A stretch of 38,286 nucleotides of DNA from Prolixibacteraceae bacterium (GCA_021740385.1 JAIOZY010000048.1:1-38286), one strand, 5' to 3'. Numbered from the stretch's first letter, positions 1 through 8,910 are shown. The notes: generated from the sequence alone by a model not told the origin. A program made the numbers and translations.

Positions 1-515
1 GGTAACTTTTAATGATAATTTCTTGTTTTGTATACATACTTATCATTTTTTAAAAGAACAGTTTTTACCGCTCTTATGTGAATAATAAGTGGTATACTTT
101 TCGATTGAAATTTGGACTACTTCCTAATTAATATTTACACATCTGACTCTTCCGATAGCTATCGGAACAGGGGGTCGCTGGTTCACCCCGATACATATCG
201 GGGCAGCTGGGCCCACCCCTTATTTAAGAGTTACAATTTTAATGATTGTCGCTCTTTTTTATTTCCACCTTTTTTTCCACATAAAAATCTTATTCGTTGA
301 TTTTAACAAGCAAGTATTTGGATTTCTGCTTTTATATTATTAATTTTTGAGCATATACAAAAATCATGAATCATAATGATGCATGAAAAAGCACATTTAA
401 CATTGCCTGCTAAATCCAGAATATCTACCCTTCTCCATTCATGTTATTCTGACATTTACAAAGGATAATGGGGCTAATAATTAGAACAAACAAAGATTAA
501 CAAACAGACACAAAT
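1..515. other. Gene-free stretch at left edge
   Basis: No convincing gene is seen here. The stretch is AT-rich apart from a compact GC-rich palindromic cluster at about 150-219, listed separately. A 62-codon reading frame across that cluster has no protein-like composition and is taken as chance. The last 200 bases before the first gene presumably hold its promoter, but I found no clear TAnnTTTG box. What lies to the left is unknown because the window starts here. Confidence 0.6.
150..219. repeat. Palindromic repeat cluster (REP-like)
   Basis: Positions 150-167 form a perfect 18-base palindrome (TTCCGATAGCTATCGGAA). Positions 186-203 form an 8-bp stem CCCCGATA/TATCGGGG around a two-base loop. 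Between and after them lie two similar blocks, 171-189 and 200-219, each starting with GGGG and ending with CCCC around a CGCTGG or CAGCTGG core. Each G-run can therefore pair with either neighbouring C-run. Dispersed intergenic palindromes of this kind are common in Bacteroidota, but whether this one recurs elsewhere in the genome cannot be told from one copy. Confidence 0.55.
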
Positions 516-1082
516 ATGATGCTTAGTAAAAATGAAGGCGGGAAAATCCATAAAATTAAGGCCGTTAACTATTCCGTAATTATTGGGAACCTGATCCTTC
601 TGTTTTTTATGTTTATAAATGAAACAACGGCTCAAACATTGTATATTAATGAGATTTCAGGTAATCAGTCGGATATTGGGTTAAGCACCATTCAAAAACT
701 AACATTCTCCAACGGAGACTTAAACGTGATTCGAAAAAGTGAGAGCCCGATGGATTTTCAATTAACTGAAATCCGCCATTTAATATTTGTGGATTCAAAT
801 TCCGGCATGGAATTTCACATGAACCAAAAACAGGGTGAGCTGGTGGTTTTTCCCAATCCTGTTGATAATAAATTGAATGTTCGGTTCAATTCGCTGATAA
901 AAGAACCTTGTGAACTAAAAATCATAACAATTGACGGAAGAAAAATTTTCACCGAAAAATTCTCTTTATCCGAAGGCAAAAAGAAACATCAACTGGATGT
1001 TTCTCACCTTAAAAAGGGACTGTATTTCTGCCATATCAAAAACAATAACTTCTCAACCACAAAACAATTCATCAAAAAATAA
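516..1082 (+). CDS. Small secreted protein with T9SS sorting domain
   Basis: A 188-residue protein. Residues about 18-40 form a hydrophobic signal segment ending near TTAQT. Residues about 107-188 match a type A type IX secretion C-terminal sorting domain: an FPNPVDN motif at the start, a central ITIDGRKIF strand, an LKKGLYF motif, and a basic tail. The 65 residues between hold two short motifs of the form IxxLTFSxG (STIQKLTFSNGD and TEIRHLIFVDSN), seen again in the next gene. The cargo part is thus tiny, and no enzyme or binding domain is recognisable. It lies 108 bp before the FISUMP gene (18 bp if that gene uses its upstream ATG) and is probably co-transcribed with it. The ATG is chosen because it precedes the signal segment and no better start exists. 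The exported location is well supported; the function is unknown. Confidence 0.8.
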   Translation: MMLSKNEGGKIHKIKAVNYSVIIGNLILLFFMFINETTAQTLYINEISGNQSDIGLSTIQKLTFSNGDLNVIRKSESPMDFQLTEIRHLIFVDSNSGMEFHMNQKQGELVVFPNPVDNKLNVRFNSLIKEPCELKIITIDGRKIFTEKFSLSEGKKKHQLDVSHLKKGLYFCHIKNNNFSTTKQFIKK

Positions 1083-1190
1083 AACCGGGAGGACAAACAA
1101 ATGAAACAAGCATCACAAAATTTGCCACACAGGAGAATGATTAAAAGCGAGATACATGAGTTACCGCTGAAAGTGAACAATTTTAAACGA

Positions 1191-2018
1191 ATGAAAAATA
1201 TTTTTACACTCATTCTGCTTTTTATTTCAGCGGGCATGCTGAATGCACAGGAATACATGCATATTCACAAATCAGACGGGACCAACTCACAGGTTCCAAT
1301 CAGTATAATAGACAGTATTACTTTTAGCGAGAGTAGCACGGGCACGCTCACCGATTACGATGGTAACACCTACGAAACAGTTACGATTTGCGACCAAACG
1401 TGGATGGCCGAAAATTTAAAAACAACCCACTATTCCGATGGTACAGAAATTCCTCTGGTTGAAACCAACTGGAGAAATCTTGAACCCAGTGATAAAGCCT
1501 ACTGCTTTTTCGGAAACGATCCTGAAAATGGAGAAATTTATGGCATTCTTTACACCTGGTCAGCAGCAGTGAATGGCAGTACAGGTAGCAGTTCTAATCC
1601 GAGTGAAGTCCAGGGGGTATGTCCCACCGGATGGCATTTACCCAGCGATGAAGAATGGAAAGAACTTGAAATGTGCCTGGGCATGAACCGGGAAGAATCC
1701 GACAAAGATCAAAGAAATGTTGCAAGGGGCACCGACGAAGGAGGAAAATTAAAAGAAGCCGGTCTTAACCATTGGACAACTCCCAATGAAGGGGCAACCA
1801 ATTCGAGCGGTTTTACGGCACTTCCGGCTGGTTACATGAGCGATGGCGGCACGGCCCTGCATCAGGAAGATTATGCCTATTTCTGGACAGCAACAGAACA
1901 ATCAGGCAATAATGGATGGTACCGTAAACTGGGATTTAATGATTCCGGAATTTTTCGTTCGTATGAATATCAAGGCAGAAAAGCACATGGGTTGAGTGTT
2001 CGTTGTGTGAAAGATTGA
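1191..2018 (+). CDS. FISUMP-domain secreted protein
   Basis: A 275-residue protein with an ordinary signal peptide at residues 1-19 (MKNIFTLILLFISAGMLNA), then one IDSITFS motif. A full FISUMP domain (Fibrobacter succinogenes major paralogous domain, TIGR02145) follows. Its marks are the opening DYDGNTYETVTICDQTWMAEN, YTWSAAVNG in the middle, CPTGWHLPSDEEW, LPAGYMSDGG, FWTATE, and the ending GLSVRCVKD. The family is surface-exposed or secreted, with unknown biochemical role. An upstream ATG at 1101 is in frame and has a GGGAGG stretch before it, but it would put 30 polar residues ahead of the signal peptide, so the start at 1191 is preferred. It probably shares a transcript with the T9SS-tagged gene before it. 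It ends 27 bp from the convergent gene on the other strand. Confidence 0.85.
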   Translation: MKNIFTLILLFISAGMLNAQEYMHIHKSDGTNSQVPISIIDSITFSESSTGTLTDYDGNTYETVTICDQTWMAENLKTTHYSDGTEIPLVETNWRNLEPSDKAYCFFGNDPENGEIYGILYTWSAAVNGSTGSSSNPSEVQGVCPTGWHLPSDEEWKELEMCLGMNREESDKDQRNVARGTDEGGKLKEAGLNHWTTPNEGATNSSGFTALPAGYMSDGGTALHQEDYAYFWTATEQSGNNGWYRKLGFNDSGIFRSYEYQGRKAHGLSVRCVKD

Positions 2019-2045
2019 GTTTGACCTCGCAATTCAATTTTGATG

Positions 2046-3941
2046 TTATTTCTTTAATATGATATTTAAGTTGGATGTCTCAGCTATTTGATTGATAAAA
2101 TCAATAAAATCGGTATACTTTTCAACAGGGTGTTTCCCTTTTAAAAGTGTAAAATGCTGTTGAAGTGTTATGGTATTTTCAACAACTGAAATTTGCGTGG
2201 AATAACTGCCAAATTCACTTGAAACAATTTTATTTTCAGGACAATGTTCCACTGAAAGGGTGTTCGGAATTTCAAAAGTTATTTCGTCAATATAATCAAG
2301 TTTTTCTTTAATATAGACTGGATTTCGGCGGGGGTTTCTTTGTTCTGCAAAGCTACTTACCGGTAAAAACGGGCTGATATCTAATATATAACGTGAACCT
2401 GCTTTCGAAGCAAGATTTTTTGTTCGGAATTTTTTGGTAATTGTTATTTCAGGAATATTTTCATTTTGAACAACTTCAGCATCATATAAGGTGATGTCGC
2501 TAATGCCCGATTCTTTTGTAAGTTTTTCGTTTAACTCCTTATCGGAGAGTTGCAATAAACTAAATTCATCGTCGTAAAACGAACCCGTTAAATGCGTTGA
2601 TATTTCACATATAAATTCGTCATCTTCATTCAGTTTTATCAGCGCAATATTTTTCTTTTTATTTTCAACGGGTTCAGGAATATAAACCAATTCGCCCCCT
2701 TCTGGTTTGATTAAAAGGGCCTTTCGGCCAGTTTCTCCACTAAAAAGGTGATTAAAAGGAATGGTTTGGCTTGTACATTCAAGCCAAACCGTGTCCGTTT
2801 CAAAAGGAACACACAAAATAACGTGGTTTGACTGGTTTACATTCGCAAAATCTTCAAACACAATTTTTCTGCTGTTCACACCAATTGTTGTATATATTGA
2901 AGGGATTCCGACAAAACCAAGCAACGATTTGGTATAATAGCTTAATGCTTTACAGTCGCCGTAGCCAACGTCATCAACAACTTCCGGGCTGAAAGGCTTA
3001 AAACCTCCTATTCCCAATTGAATACTTACATACCGGGTACGGCCCTGCATGTATTTGAAAACCTGTTTTGTAAGTTCTTTTTTACCGGGGTATTTTTCTT
3101 TTAATTCTTCAAGTTTCTCAATGGTTTTTGGCGATAAAGAAAAATCATCATCGAGGAGCGAGTGTTTCCAAAGCCCGAATGATTTCCAGTCATTTAACGA
3201 TCCTTCGCTGTTGTCGTATTCAAATTCCCCAGGTGCAAATGATACCGATGCAACCTGGTTAAAGAAAGCGGGGCTGAATTTTTCAGGTTTTATTGGTTTT
3301 AATCCCGTTGCTTTCCAAGTGATGCCGTGGATTTTTTTTTCGTCAAATTCATTTTTTACGGTTCGACCGATGTTGTTCTCCTTGAATTTTATGGGTAATT
3401 CAGGAGGAAATTTCAAAGTAACCGATGTTTCTTTAACCGACTGATGATAACCCTTTAAGGGGTACCACGATGGGATACCAATGAATCCGTCATGCCTTTT
3501 AATAATTTTTACCTCAATTGTGTAAGGATATGATGGATAAAGGGCTTTGAATTCCTTAAAGCGGTTATCGCTAAACAAAGAAAAACCATCGTAGGCTGAA
3601 TAGTCCTTTATTTCCTTGTTTTTAATTTTCCTTACGTGTTTTCCCGATGCATCATATATTGAGCATTCAATTTTCTTAATGGCAGAAAACTTGTCGTAAA
3701 TGTATTCAAATTCAGTAAAATAATCTCCCCTGTCAGATAAAATTGTTACAGCAAAATGACATTCTTCAATCAAAACAGATTTTGACTGACGGGTATAAGT
3801 TGTATTGTGAAAAAGATAGACAGCTTTAGATTCGTCTAAAAGCGAATCGGGAATATTAAAATCAATATCGTTAGTTTTTCTGGCATATAGGCCTGTACTT
3901 ATAAATATTGCACATGCTGCCATCAGAAAATATTGTTTCAT
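2046..3941 (-). CDS. DUF3857/transglutaminase-like protein, Cys present
   Basis: A 631-residue exported protein with a signal peptide at residues 1-20. The order fits the Bacteroidota DUF3857 architecture: an N-terminal beta-rich DUF3857 region (about 45-190), a transglutaminase-core region (about 275-395), and a C-terminal DUF3858-like beta region. The core keeps a candidate catalytic Cys330 (VGYGDCKALSY) and His373 (SNHVILCV). At the third position there is Glu388 (VWLECTS) where many transglutaminase-fold enzymes have Asp. It starts 9 bp after the stop of the paralogous gene upstream, so the two form an operon. The substrate is unknown; members of this fold act as proteases, amidases or crosslinkers. 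The gene and its partner look more AT-rich than the genes to the right. Confidence 0.88.
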   Translation of the reverse strand: MKQYFLMAACAIFISTGLYARKTNDIDFNIPDSLLDESKAVYLFHNTTYTRQSKSVLIEECHFAVTILSDRGDYFTEFEYIYDKFSAIKKIECSIYDASGKHVRKIKNKEIKDYSAYDGFSLFSDNRFKEFKALYPSYPYTIEVKIIKRHDGFIGIPSWYPLKGYHQSVKETSVTLKFPPELPIKFKENNIGRTVKNEFDEKKIHGITWKATGLKPIKPEKFSPAFFNQVASVSFAPGEFEYDNSEGSLNDWKSFGLWKHSLLDDDFSLSPKTIEKLEELKEKYPGKKELTKQVFKYMQGRTRYVSIQLGIGGFKPFSPEVVDDVGYGDCKALSYYTKSLLGFVGIPSIYTTIGVNSRKIVFEDFANVNQSNHVILCVPFETDTVWLECTSQTIPFNHLFSGETGRKALLIKPEGGELVYIPEPVENKKKNIALIKLNEDDEFICEISTHLTGSFYDDEFSLLQLSDKELNEKLTKESGISDITLYDAEVVQNENIPEITITKKFRTKNLASKAGSRYILDISPFLPVSSFAEQRNPRRNPVYIKEKLDYIDEITFEIPNTLSVEHCPENKIVSSEFGSYSTQISVVENTITLQQHFTLLKGKHPVEKYTDFIDFINQIAETSNLNIILKK

Positions 3942-3950
3942 GGCTTTAGC

Positions 3951-5936
3951 TTAAATTTTTTTGAGTACAACCTGCTCAAGATGTTTTTCAACAACTTTTT
4001 CAAAAAAACTTTTAATCTCGTTGTAATATTGAGAGGGTATTAAAGTTTGGTTTACAGAAATTGAACTCGTTATTGAAAGTATATTGTTTAAGGTTGATAC
4101 ATTGTACATAAACTGGCACTTTCCATTAACAGCAGTAATTTTAACTGATTCAGGGCTGGACTCTAATTTGTAATTGGCCGGAATTTCAATTTTTGAAATA
4201 ACAATTTCACTGAATGGATAGGGGTATTCGATTGGGTATTCCCTCTTTTCAAGCGAGAAGGGATTTTTTTCATAACAATCAAACAAAAGGGGCTTGAAAA
4301 AAATTAGATCCCCGGCAACATCTACTTGTTTGTCGATTGTTACATTCATATTACATTTTAATTCAATATCGGTGGTATCGAGATGTGTAAATTGGCAATC
4401 GTTAATTTTTAAACCGGGAATATGTTCTTCCAATTTTTCGATGTATTTATCAACAGATTCAAAATCATTCACGGTTGCCCTTTTTTCTACTGCATCATAA
4501 AAATGTTCCGTTGATGTAACATCTCCTTCAATGGTATTATCATCAACGAACGAATAAATGTACCGGGTTGTTGTTTTTGATACGTTTCCCTGAAGCAGTG
4601 GTATCCAGCCTTTCTTTTCCTTATCAACTATTCTTCCTTCACCATTCAGACATCTTTCGGGCAAAACATTTATTTCGGAGTATTTTTCGGTTGCGTCAAG
4701 CAAAAAATGTTCCCCGGCAATATCGCATAACGCAATAACATAATTCATTTGGTTAATTGATGGATATGCTGGGTGGATCATTCCGTTTTTCCGCGTACTT
4801 AAAACAACAGGATATGCTTTGAGGTTAAGTTTTTTGAGAAGGGCAACAAGGTTAAGGTTAACATCGGCAGAATTTCCCGATCCGGTTTCGAAAGTTCTTC
4901 TGAGTGTTTTTGATGCCCGACAGCTCAACCGTCCATCCCACTTAATTGTGCTCTTCATCTTATTAACAGCGGCAATCATTTTATCTTTTTCATTCCCTTC
5001 AGAAGAAGATATAGTCTCGGCAGTTTTATTCAGAAAACCATCCATTTTTAACTTTACGCCAAAATCATCGTCATCTAAAAATAACTCATCAATATCCTGC
5101 CAGGTTCTTGTATAGCTTTTAAATAAACTACCCGGGAAATGGTGAGATGCAATTTCGTATTCAATTTTGCTGATGTAATTCTGCGGCGTTGTTAACTTTT
5201 CGCCAACCGGAAAGGCGGGTACATCTTCAATTTTATAGTTAAAAGAAGTACATTGGTAGCTTATCGGTTTATTGTTTGATTGGGGTATTGAATTGATTTC
5301 TATATCTTTTTTTGTTACAGGAATATACTGACCACGAAAAAATTGATTGTAATGAAAATATTCAGGTATTGAAACTTCATATTCGCTTAATAGAGCAGGA
5401 ATAAAATGTTGAAATTGCCAACCGGGCAACGACCAAAGCATATTCGATTTTTTGTTGTACTTGACTTCAATAACTGAGCCCTCCTTCGCGTTTGGAATAG
5501 CAAATTTTACTTGTCTCCAATATTTACTTGTTTGCTCATCGTAAATTTCTTTTCGTTTCAATTTTGTTTTTACAACTTTCCCTTTTTCAAGATTATAAGA
5601 ATAAGCCTTAATGCCATATATTTTTTCTTTTGATTTGCTGTACTCATAATAAGGAATGGAGATGGTTGCTTCTTTCAAGCCCTCATTATCAACAATTTTG
5701 ATTCGAAAATGTCTGTTGTATTCAATAATGAAGCCATCAAAATTATTGTACGAAAAATCACTTTCACCAATATCAAAAATATAGTAGGCATGAGCGTTTG
5801 AGTCGATGTGGCAAACATTTGTTTTTAATTCTTCTTTATTTATTTTACCAAATCTTGGTTTGTTGTTTTTTCCAAATACGTTTGCTGATAAAATAAGAAT
5901 TGAAGATAATGCAAGAATGGATACGATTTTTTTCAT
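3951..5936 (-). CDS. DUF3857/transglutaminase-fold protein lacking catalytic Cys and His
   Basis: A 661-residue exported paralogue of the gene that follows it in the operon, with a signal peptide at residues 1-22 (ending near ANVFG). DUF3857 occupies the N-terminal third and a transglutaminase fold lies at about 310-420. The motif that should carry the nucleophile reads GSGNSADVNL, so Ser356 stands in the Cys position. The expected His position is Tyr399 (MNYVIAL), while Asp414 is kept (FLLDAT). The fold therefore looks enzymatically inactive, or works by different chemistry. From memory the GNSAD form is common in one Bacteroidota subfamily, so this is probably an inherited feature and not local decay. 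It may act as a binding or scaffold partner of the Cys-containing protein made from the same transcript. Confidence 0.88.
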   Translation of the reverse strand: MKKIVSILALSSILILSANVFGKNNKPRFGKINKEELKTNVCHIDSNAHAYYIFDIGESDFSYNNFDGFIIEYNRHFRIKIVDNEGLKEATISIPYYEYSKSKEKIYGIKAYSYNLEKGKVVKTKLKRKEIYDEQTSKYWRQVKFAIPNAKEGSVIEVKYNKKSNMLWSLPGWQFQHFIPALLSEYEVSIPEYFHYNQFFRGQYIPVTKKDIEINSIPQSNNKPISYQCTSFNYKIEDVPAFPVGEKLTTPQNYISKIEYEIASHHFPGSLFKSYTRTWQDIDELFLDDDDFGVKLKMDGFLNKTAETISSSEGNEKDKMIAAVNKMKSTIKWDGRLSCRASKTLRRTFETGSGNSADVNLNLVALLKKLNLKAYPVVLSTRKNGMIHPAYPSINQMNYVIALCDIAGEHFLLDATEKYSEINVLPERCLNGEGRIVDKEKKGWIPLLQGNVSKTTTRYIYSFVDDNTIEGDVTSTEHFYDAVEKRATVNDFESVDKYIEKLEEHIPGLKINDCQFTHLDTTDIELKCNMNVTIDKQVDVAGDLIFFKPLLFDCYEKNPFSLEKREYPIEYPYPFSEIVISKIEIPANYKLESSPESVKITAVNGKCQFMYNVSTLNNILSITSSISVNQTLIPSQYYNEIKSFFEKVVEKHLEQVVLKKI

Positions 5937-6062
5937 GTTGAATTAAGTTTGATAGTTATTATCCGACTAAACTAAATAATATTTTTTTTGAAAAAAAGTT
6001 TTTTTCCAAAATAAAACCTCTATTAATCTGATAGTTAGATTTTATAACGAAAGAAGAAAGCC

Positions 6063-7679
6063 CTATAATGCCCTGATATCCATTATCTTTCCCTCAAAAT
6101 CATCCCGCTCGACCAAGGCCTTGTTTTTAATTTTTGTTTTATAGGTGTATATGGTGTTCACAGAGTAGTTTAGGAATTTAGCAATTTTTTCGTTGTCGGT
6201 TATCCCCAGCCTGATAAGGGCAAAAATCCGCAAATCGGTATTCAGCAATTCCTCTTTTTCGGGAGCGATGCGGTCTTCTTCTTTAAAAAGTTTGTTAAAG
6301 TCGTTGATGAAATTGGGGAATATTTTCAGGAATATTTTATCGAAATTGATGTAGAGGTTTTCGCGCTCCTTTTTCAAATCGGCATTGCGGATGATGTTGT
6401 CGAGGTCGCTGAATTGTTTCGAGATTATTTTTCGGTGAATGGTTTTTTGAAAAGCCTCTATGCGTTCGATGTAGCCCGATGTGACGTTGAAAAAATAGGC
6501 GATGTATTCTTCCTTAATTTTGTTGGCTTCGCGCAGACTGTTGTTCATTTCGCGCAGACTGTTGTTGGTATCCTGCAGCATTTGTTTCACATTGTTCAGT
6601 TTGCGGAACTGGAAAAAGATAATGGCGAAAAACGAGATAACCAGCACCGAAAGCATCGATACCACAAGCGAATAATTCAGCAGTTGTTTGCGTTGCTTTT
6701 CAACGGTGGCAAGCCTTTCGCCTTCAATAATGGGAAGTACAGCCCCTACTTCCACCTTACGGTGGCGGGCATTGTACTCGGTGGCGTCGGCCAGTGCAAT
6801 TTTAATGTAGCGGTAGGCCCGGTTTATATCGCCCTGGTTAAAAAGGTGCACCGCCAGGTTTCGCAGTGCAACCGTTTCTTTTACCGACGATTTGATGTCG
6901 GCAATGGCAGCCCGTATCAACATATCGATGGCTTCGTTTTCGCGCCCCAGCAGCCCGTACAGGTAACCCAGGCTCGATGTGGCAATGGCATACGTATGGT
7001 CCGAGATGTCGAACTGGCTGATGAGGAAATTGAAAGCATCGGCCGAGCCTTCGTAATCTTCCACTTTCATTCGGCGCAGTCCCATGGCTGCCCAGTATTC
7101 ACTGCTGTCTTCTTTTAAGAGTGAAATGGCCGAGTCGAGGTACGTTGTTCCAAAACGCCGGTACATGCCCGAAAAATATTCGTCGTTGTTGTAATCGGCC
7201 AGGTCGTAATATGTGCGGGCAATCACGTTAAAATATTCGTTTTTCTGATCACGGTTAAGCAGTTGGGTGTTTATGCTGTTCAGGGTATCGAGCGACTCTT
7301 TGAACAAACCTGACGAGAGAAGCGTGAATCCCATCTTCACTTTCGAATAAGCAATTTTTCCGGGATTGCCCGATGCACCGGCAAGCCTGTTCAGTTTCAT
7401 TACATACACAAAAGCCGAATCGTATGAAAATGATTCATACTCATCAATCAGTTTATTACAACGTTCGTAGGCATAAAGCGTGTTGCCCGATTTTTCGGCC
7501 AGTTCAAGTTCGCGTGTCAGCGATTCAATTCGCTGTAATTTTTGGTTATAATAATCCTGCCTGTTGGCAAGATGCGTATCGAGTTCTTTTAAAAGCTTTT
7601 CGGTTTCGTTACTCGAAAACAGCGGGTACGACGAACCAACAATGATCACTACCAAAAAAAGGAATCTTGCAAGCTTCAT
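6063..7679 (-). CDS. Membrane-anchored TPR/HTH regulator (DUF6377-like)
   Basis: A 538-residue protein. An N-terminal signal or anchor (residues 1-22) is followed by a periplasmic helical repeat region resembling TPRs (about 25-320). One transmembrane helix follows near 330-355 (VVSMLSVLVISFFAIIFF), then a coiled coil with a doubled NNSLREM heptad. The cytoplasmic C-terminal region ends in a LuxR-like helix-turn-helix (about 485-525; LGITDNEKIAKFLNYSVNTIYTYK is the recognisable stretch). This layout is that of Bacteroidota DUF6377 regulators, which sense outside the membrane and bind DNA inside. It lies 126 bp upstream of the DUF3857 pair on the same strand, so it may control that operon; this is inference. 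Base composition appears higher in GC than in the pair downstream. Confidence 0.85.
   Translation of the reverse strand: MKLARFLFLVVIIVGSSYPLFSSNETEKLLKELDTHLANRQDYYNQKLQRIESLTRELELAEKSGNTLYAYERCNKLIDEYESFSYDSAFVYVMKLNRLAGASGNPGKIAYSKVKMGFTLLSSGLFKESLDTLNSINTQLLNRDQKNEYFNVIARTYYDLADYNNDEYFSGMYRRFGTTYLDSAISLLKEDSSEYWAAMGLRRMKVEDYEGSADAFNFLISQFDISDHTYAIATSSLGYLYGLLGRENEAIDMLIRAAIADIKSSVKETVALRNLAVHLFNQGDINRAYRYIKIALADATEYNARHRKVEVGAVLPIIEGERLATVEKQRKQLLNYSLVVSMLSVLVISFFAIIFFQFRKLNNVKQMLQDTNNSLREMNNSLREANKIKEEYIAYFFNVTSGYIERIEAFQKTIHRKIISKQFSDLDNIIRNADLKKERENLYINFDKIFLKIFPNFINDFNKLFKEEDRIAPEKEELLNTDLRIFALIRLGITDNEKIAKFLNYSVNTIYTYKTKIKNKALVERDDFEGKIMDIRAL
6528..6569 (-). repeat. 21-bp tandem duplication inside the regulator gene
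   Basis: Two adjacent 21-base units (6528-6548 and 6549-6569) share their first 18 bases exactly. On the coding strand they give NNSLRE twice, seven residues apart. The period is exactly one coiled-coil heptad, just after the transmembrane helix, so the duplication lengthens the linker coil without changing its register. Confidence 0.8.
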
Positions 7680-7705
7680 GTGAAATAAATTTTTTCCGGC
7701 CTGTT

Positions 7706-7713
7706 CAAATGTA
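7706..7713 (-). promoter_or_regulatory. Candidate -7 box for the regulator gene
   Basis: The - strand reads TACATTTG, a full match to the Bacteroidota -7 element TAnnTTTG, 27 bp upstream of the regulator's start codon. No good TTTG lies at the expected -33 distance, so support is partial. Confidence 0.3.
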
Positions 7714-7868
7714 CAGCATAAAATCTTTTTTTCCGAATATTGTTGTCATACCCATTGTCAAATTTTCGAAGTGCTTTCAAACATTCAACGAGGAAGTACG
7801 GTTTTATTTACAACCGTTTTGCTTTTTTCTGCTTTATTTTCTTCCTTTGGGTGTTTTAAAAATTATGA

Positions 7869-8492
7869 ATGCAGAACGAACATTTCCCATCAAAACTGCT
7901 TGAAAATGCAGTTGATGAATTTGCCAGGCTCCCGGGCATAGGCCGGAAAACAGCCTTAAGAATGGTTTTGCACCTCTTGCGTTGCGAATTAAGCGAGGTT
8001 GAAGAATTCGGGCAGGCCATTATACAACTCCGGAAGGAGGTTAAACATTGCAACGTTTGCCACAACATTTCCGATACCGAAACCTGTTCCATTTGTTCAA
8101 ACCCGGCGCGCGACCGCTCGGTAATCTGTGTGGTTGAAAACATTCGCGATGTGATGGCCATTGAAAACACCCGCCAATATAACGGCACCTACCATGTGCT
8201 GGGCGGCATTATTTCACCCATGGACGGAATTGGCCCCAATAATCTGGAAATAGAATCGTTAATAGAAAGGGTAAAAACCGGTGAAGTTATTGAGGTCATT
8301 TTAGCCTTAAGCACAACCATGGAAGGCGATACAACCAATTTTTACATTTACAAAAAGCTTAAAAATACCGATGTTAACCTAACAACAATTGCACGTGGCG
8401 TGTCGGTTGGCGGCGAGCTGGAATATACCGATGAAATAACCCTTGGCCGTTCAATCATGAACAGGTTAAATTATTTCGATACAATAAAATAA
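7869..8492 (+). CDS. recR: Recombination protein RecR
   Basis: A 207-residue protein, close to the usual RecR length of about 200. An N-terminal helix-hairpin-helix ([12 protein letters not shown], residues 21-32) is followed by a four-cysteine zinc finger (Cys61, Cys64, Cys73, Cys76). A Toprim domain then begins at [15 protein letters not shown] and includes the [12 protein letters not shown] segment. RecR loads with RecO/RecF to bring RecA to gapped DNA in recombinational repair, in the cytoplasm. The start at 7869 is preferred; an ATG four bases earlier is out of frame. It is divergent from the regulator gene, and the 189-bp gap is AT-rich. A HAD-like hydrolase gene follows after 22 bp, so co-transcription is likely. 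Confidence 0.97.
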   Translation: MQNEHFPSKLLENAVDEFARLPGIGRKTALRMVLHLLRCELSEVEEFGQAIIQLRKEVKHCNVCHNISDTETCSICSNPARDRSVICVVENIRDVMAIENTRQYNGTYHVLGGIISPMDGIGPNNLEIESLIERVKTGEVIEVILALSTTMEGDTTNFYIYKKLKNTDVNLTTIARGVSVGGELEYTDEITLGRSIMNRLNYFDTIK

Positions 8493-8514
8493 ACGGAACG
8501 TAAACATATAGCGG

Positions 8515-8910
8515 ATGAAGATTGCAGTAGATTTTGATGGAACCATTGTTGAACACGAATACCCAAAAATTGGCAAAGTGCGGCCTTTCGCGTTTCAAAC
8601 ACTGAAAATGCTTCAGGAAAAGGGGCATTTATTGGTGTTGTGGACCTACCGCTCGGGAAGGCTTCTTGACGAAGCCGTTGATTTTTGCCGCGAAAACGGA
8701 ATTGAATTTTATGCCGTCAACAGCGATTATCCCGGGCAGGTTTTTGATGAAACCATGAGCCGGAAAATCGATTGTGATTATTTCATCGACGACCGGAACA
8801 TTGGCGGGTTGCCCTCGTGGGGCGAAATTTACCATTTTTTACATCCCGAAGAAAGCGGGCAGGAAATAATGGAAAAACCAAAAAAGAAGAAACCGTTCTG
8901 GAAACGATAA
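8515..8910 (+). CDS. Small HAD-like hydrolase (BT0820-like)
   Basis: A 131-residue protein starting with the HAD motif I VDFDGTI (nucleophile Asp6, acid/base Asp8). The motif-II-like segment is LVLWTYRSGR and the late acidic motif is DYFIDDRN, giving a cap-less HAD fold. Small Bacteroidota proteins of this size, such as the BT0820 group, match by layout. The substrate is unknown; a phosphatase is most likely. The last residues are lysine-rich (KKKKPFWKR). It lies 22 bp after recR and about 75 bp before the heptamer repeat that leads into the glycosyltransferase gene. Confidence 0.85.
   Translation: MKIAVDFDGTIVEHEYPKIGKVRPFAFQTLKMLQEKGHLLVLWTYRSGRLLDEAVDFCRENGIEFYAVNSDYPGQVFDETMSRKIDCDYFIDDRNIGGLPSWGEIYHFLHPEESGQEIMEKPKKKKPFWKR

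Noticed and set aside
112-300. 62-codon + strand frame across the palindrome cluster
   Set aside because: It translates repeat sequence and has no protein-like pattern.
1101-1190. Longer N-terminus for the FISUMP protein, with a GGGAGG stretch upstream
   Set aside because: It would put 30 polar residues before an ordinary signal peptide; not fully excluded.
6414-7118. 234-codon frame opposite the DUF6377-like regulator
   Set aside because: Composition rich in Phe, Val, His and Gln mirrors the antisense of a real gene; the regulator on the other strand has clear domains.
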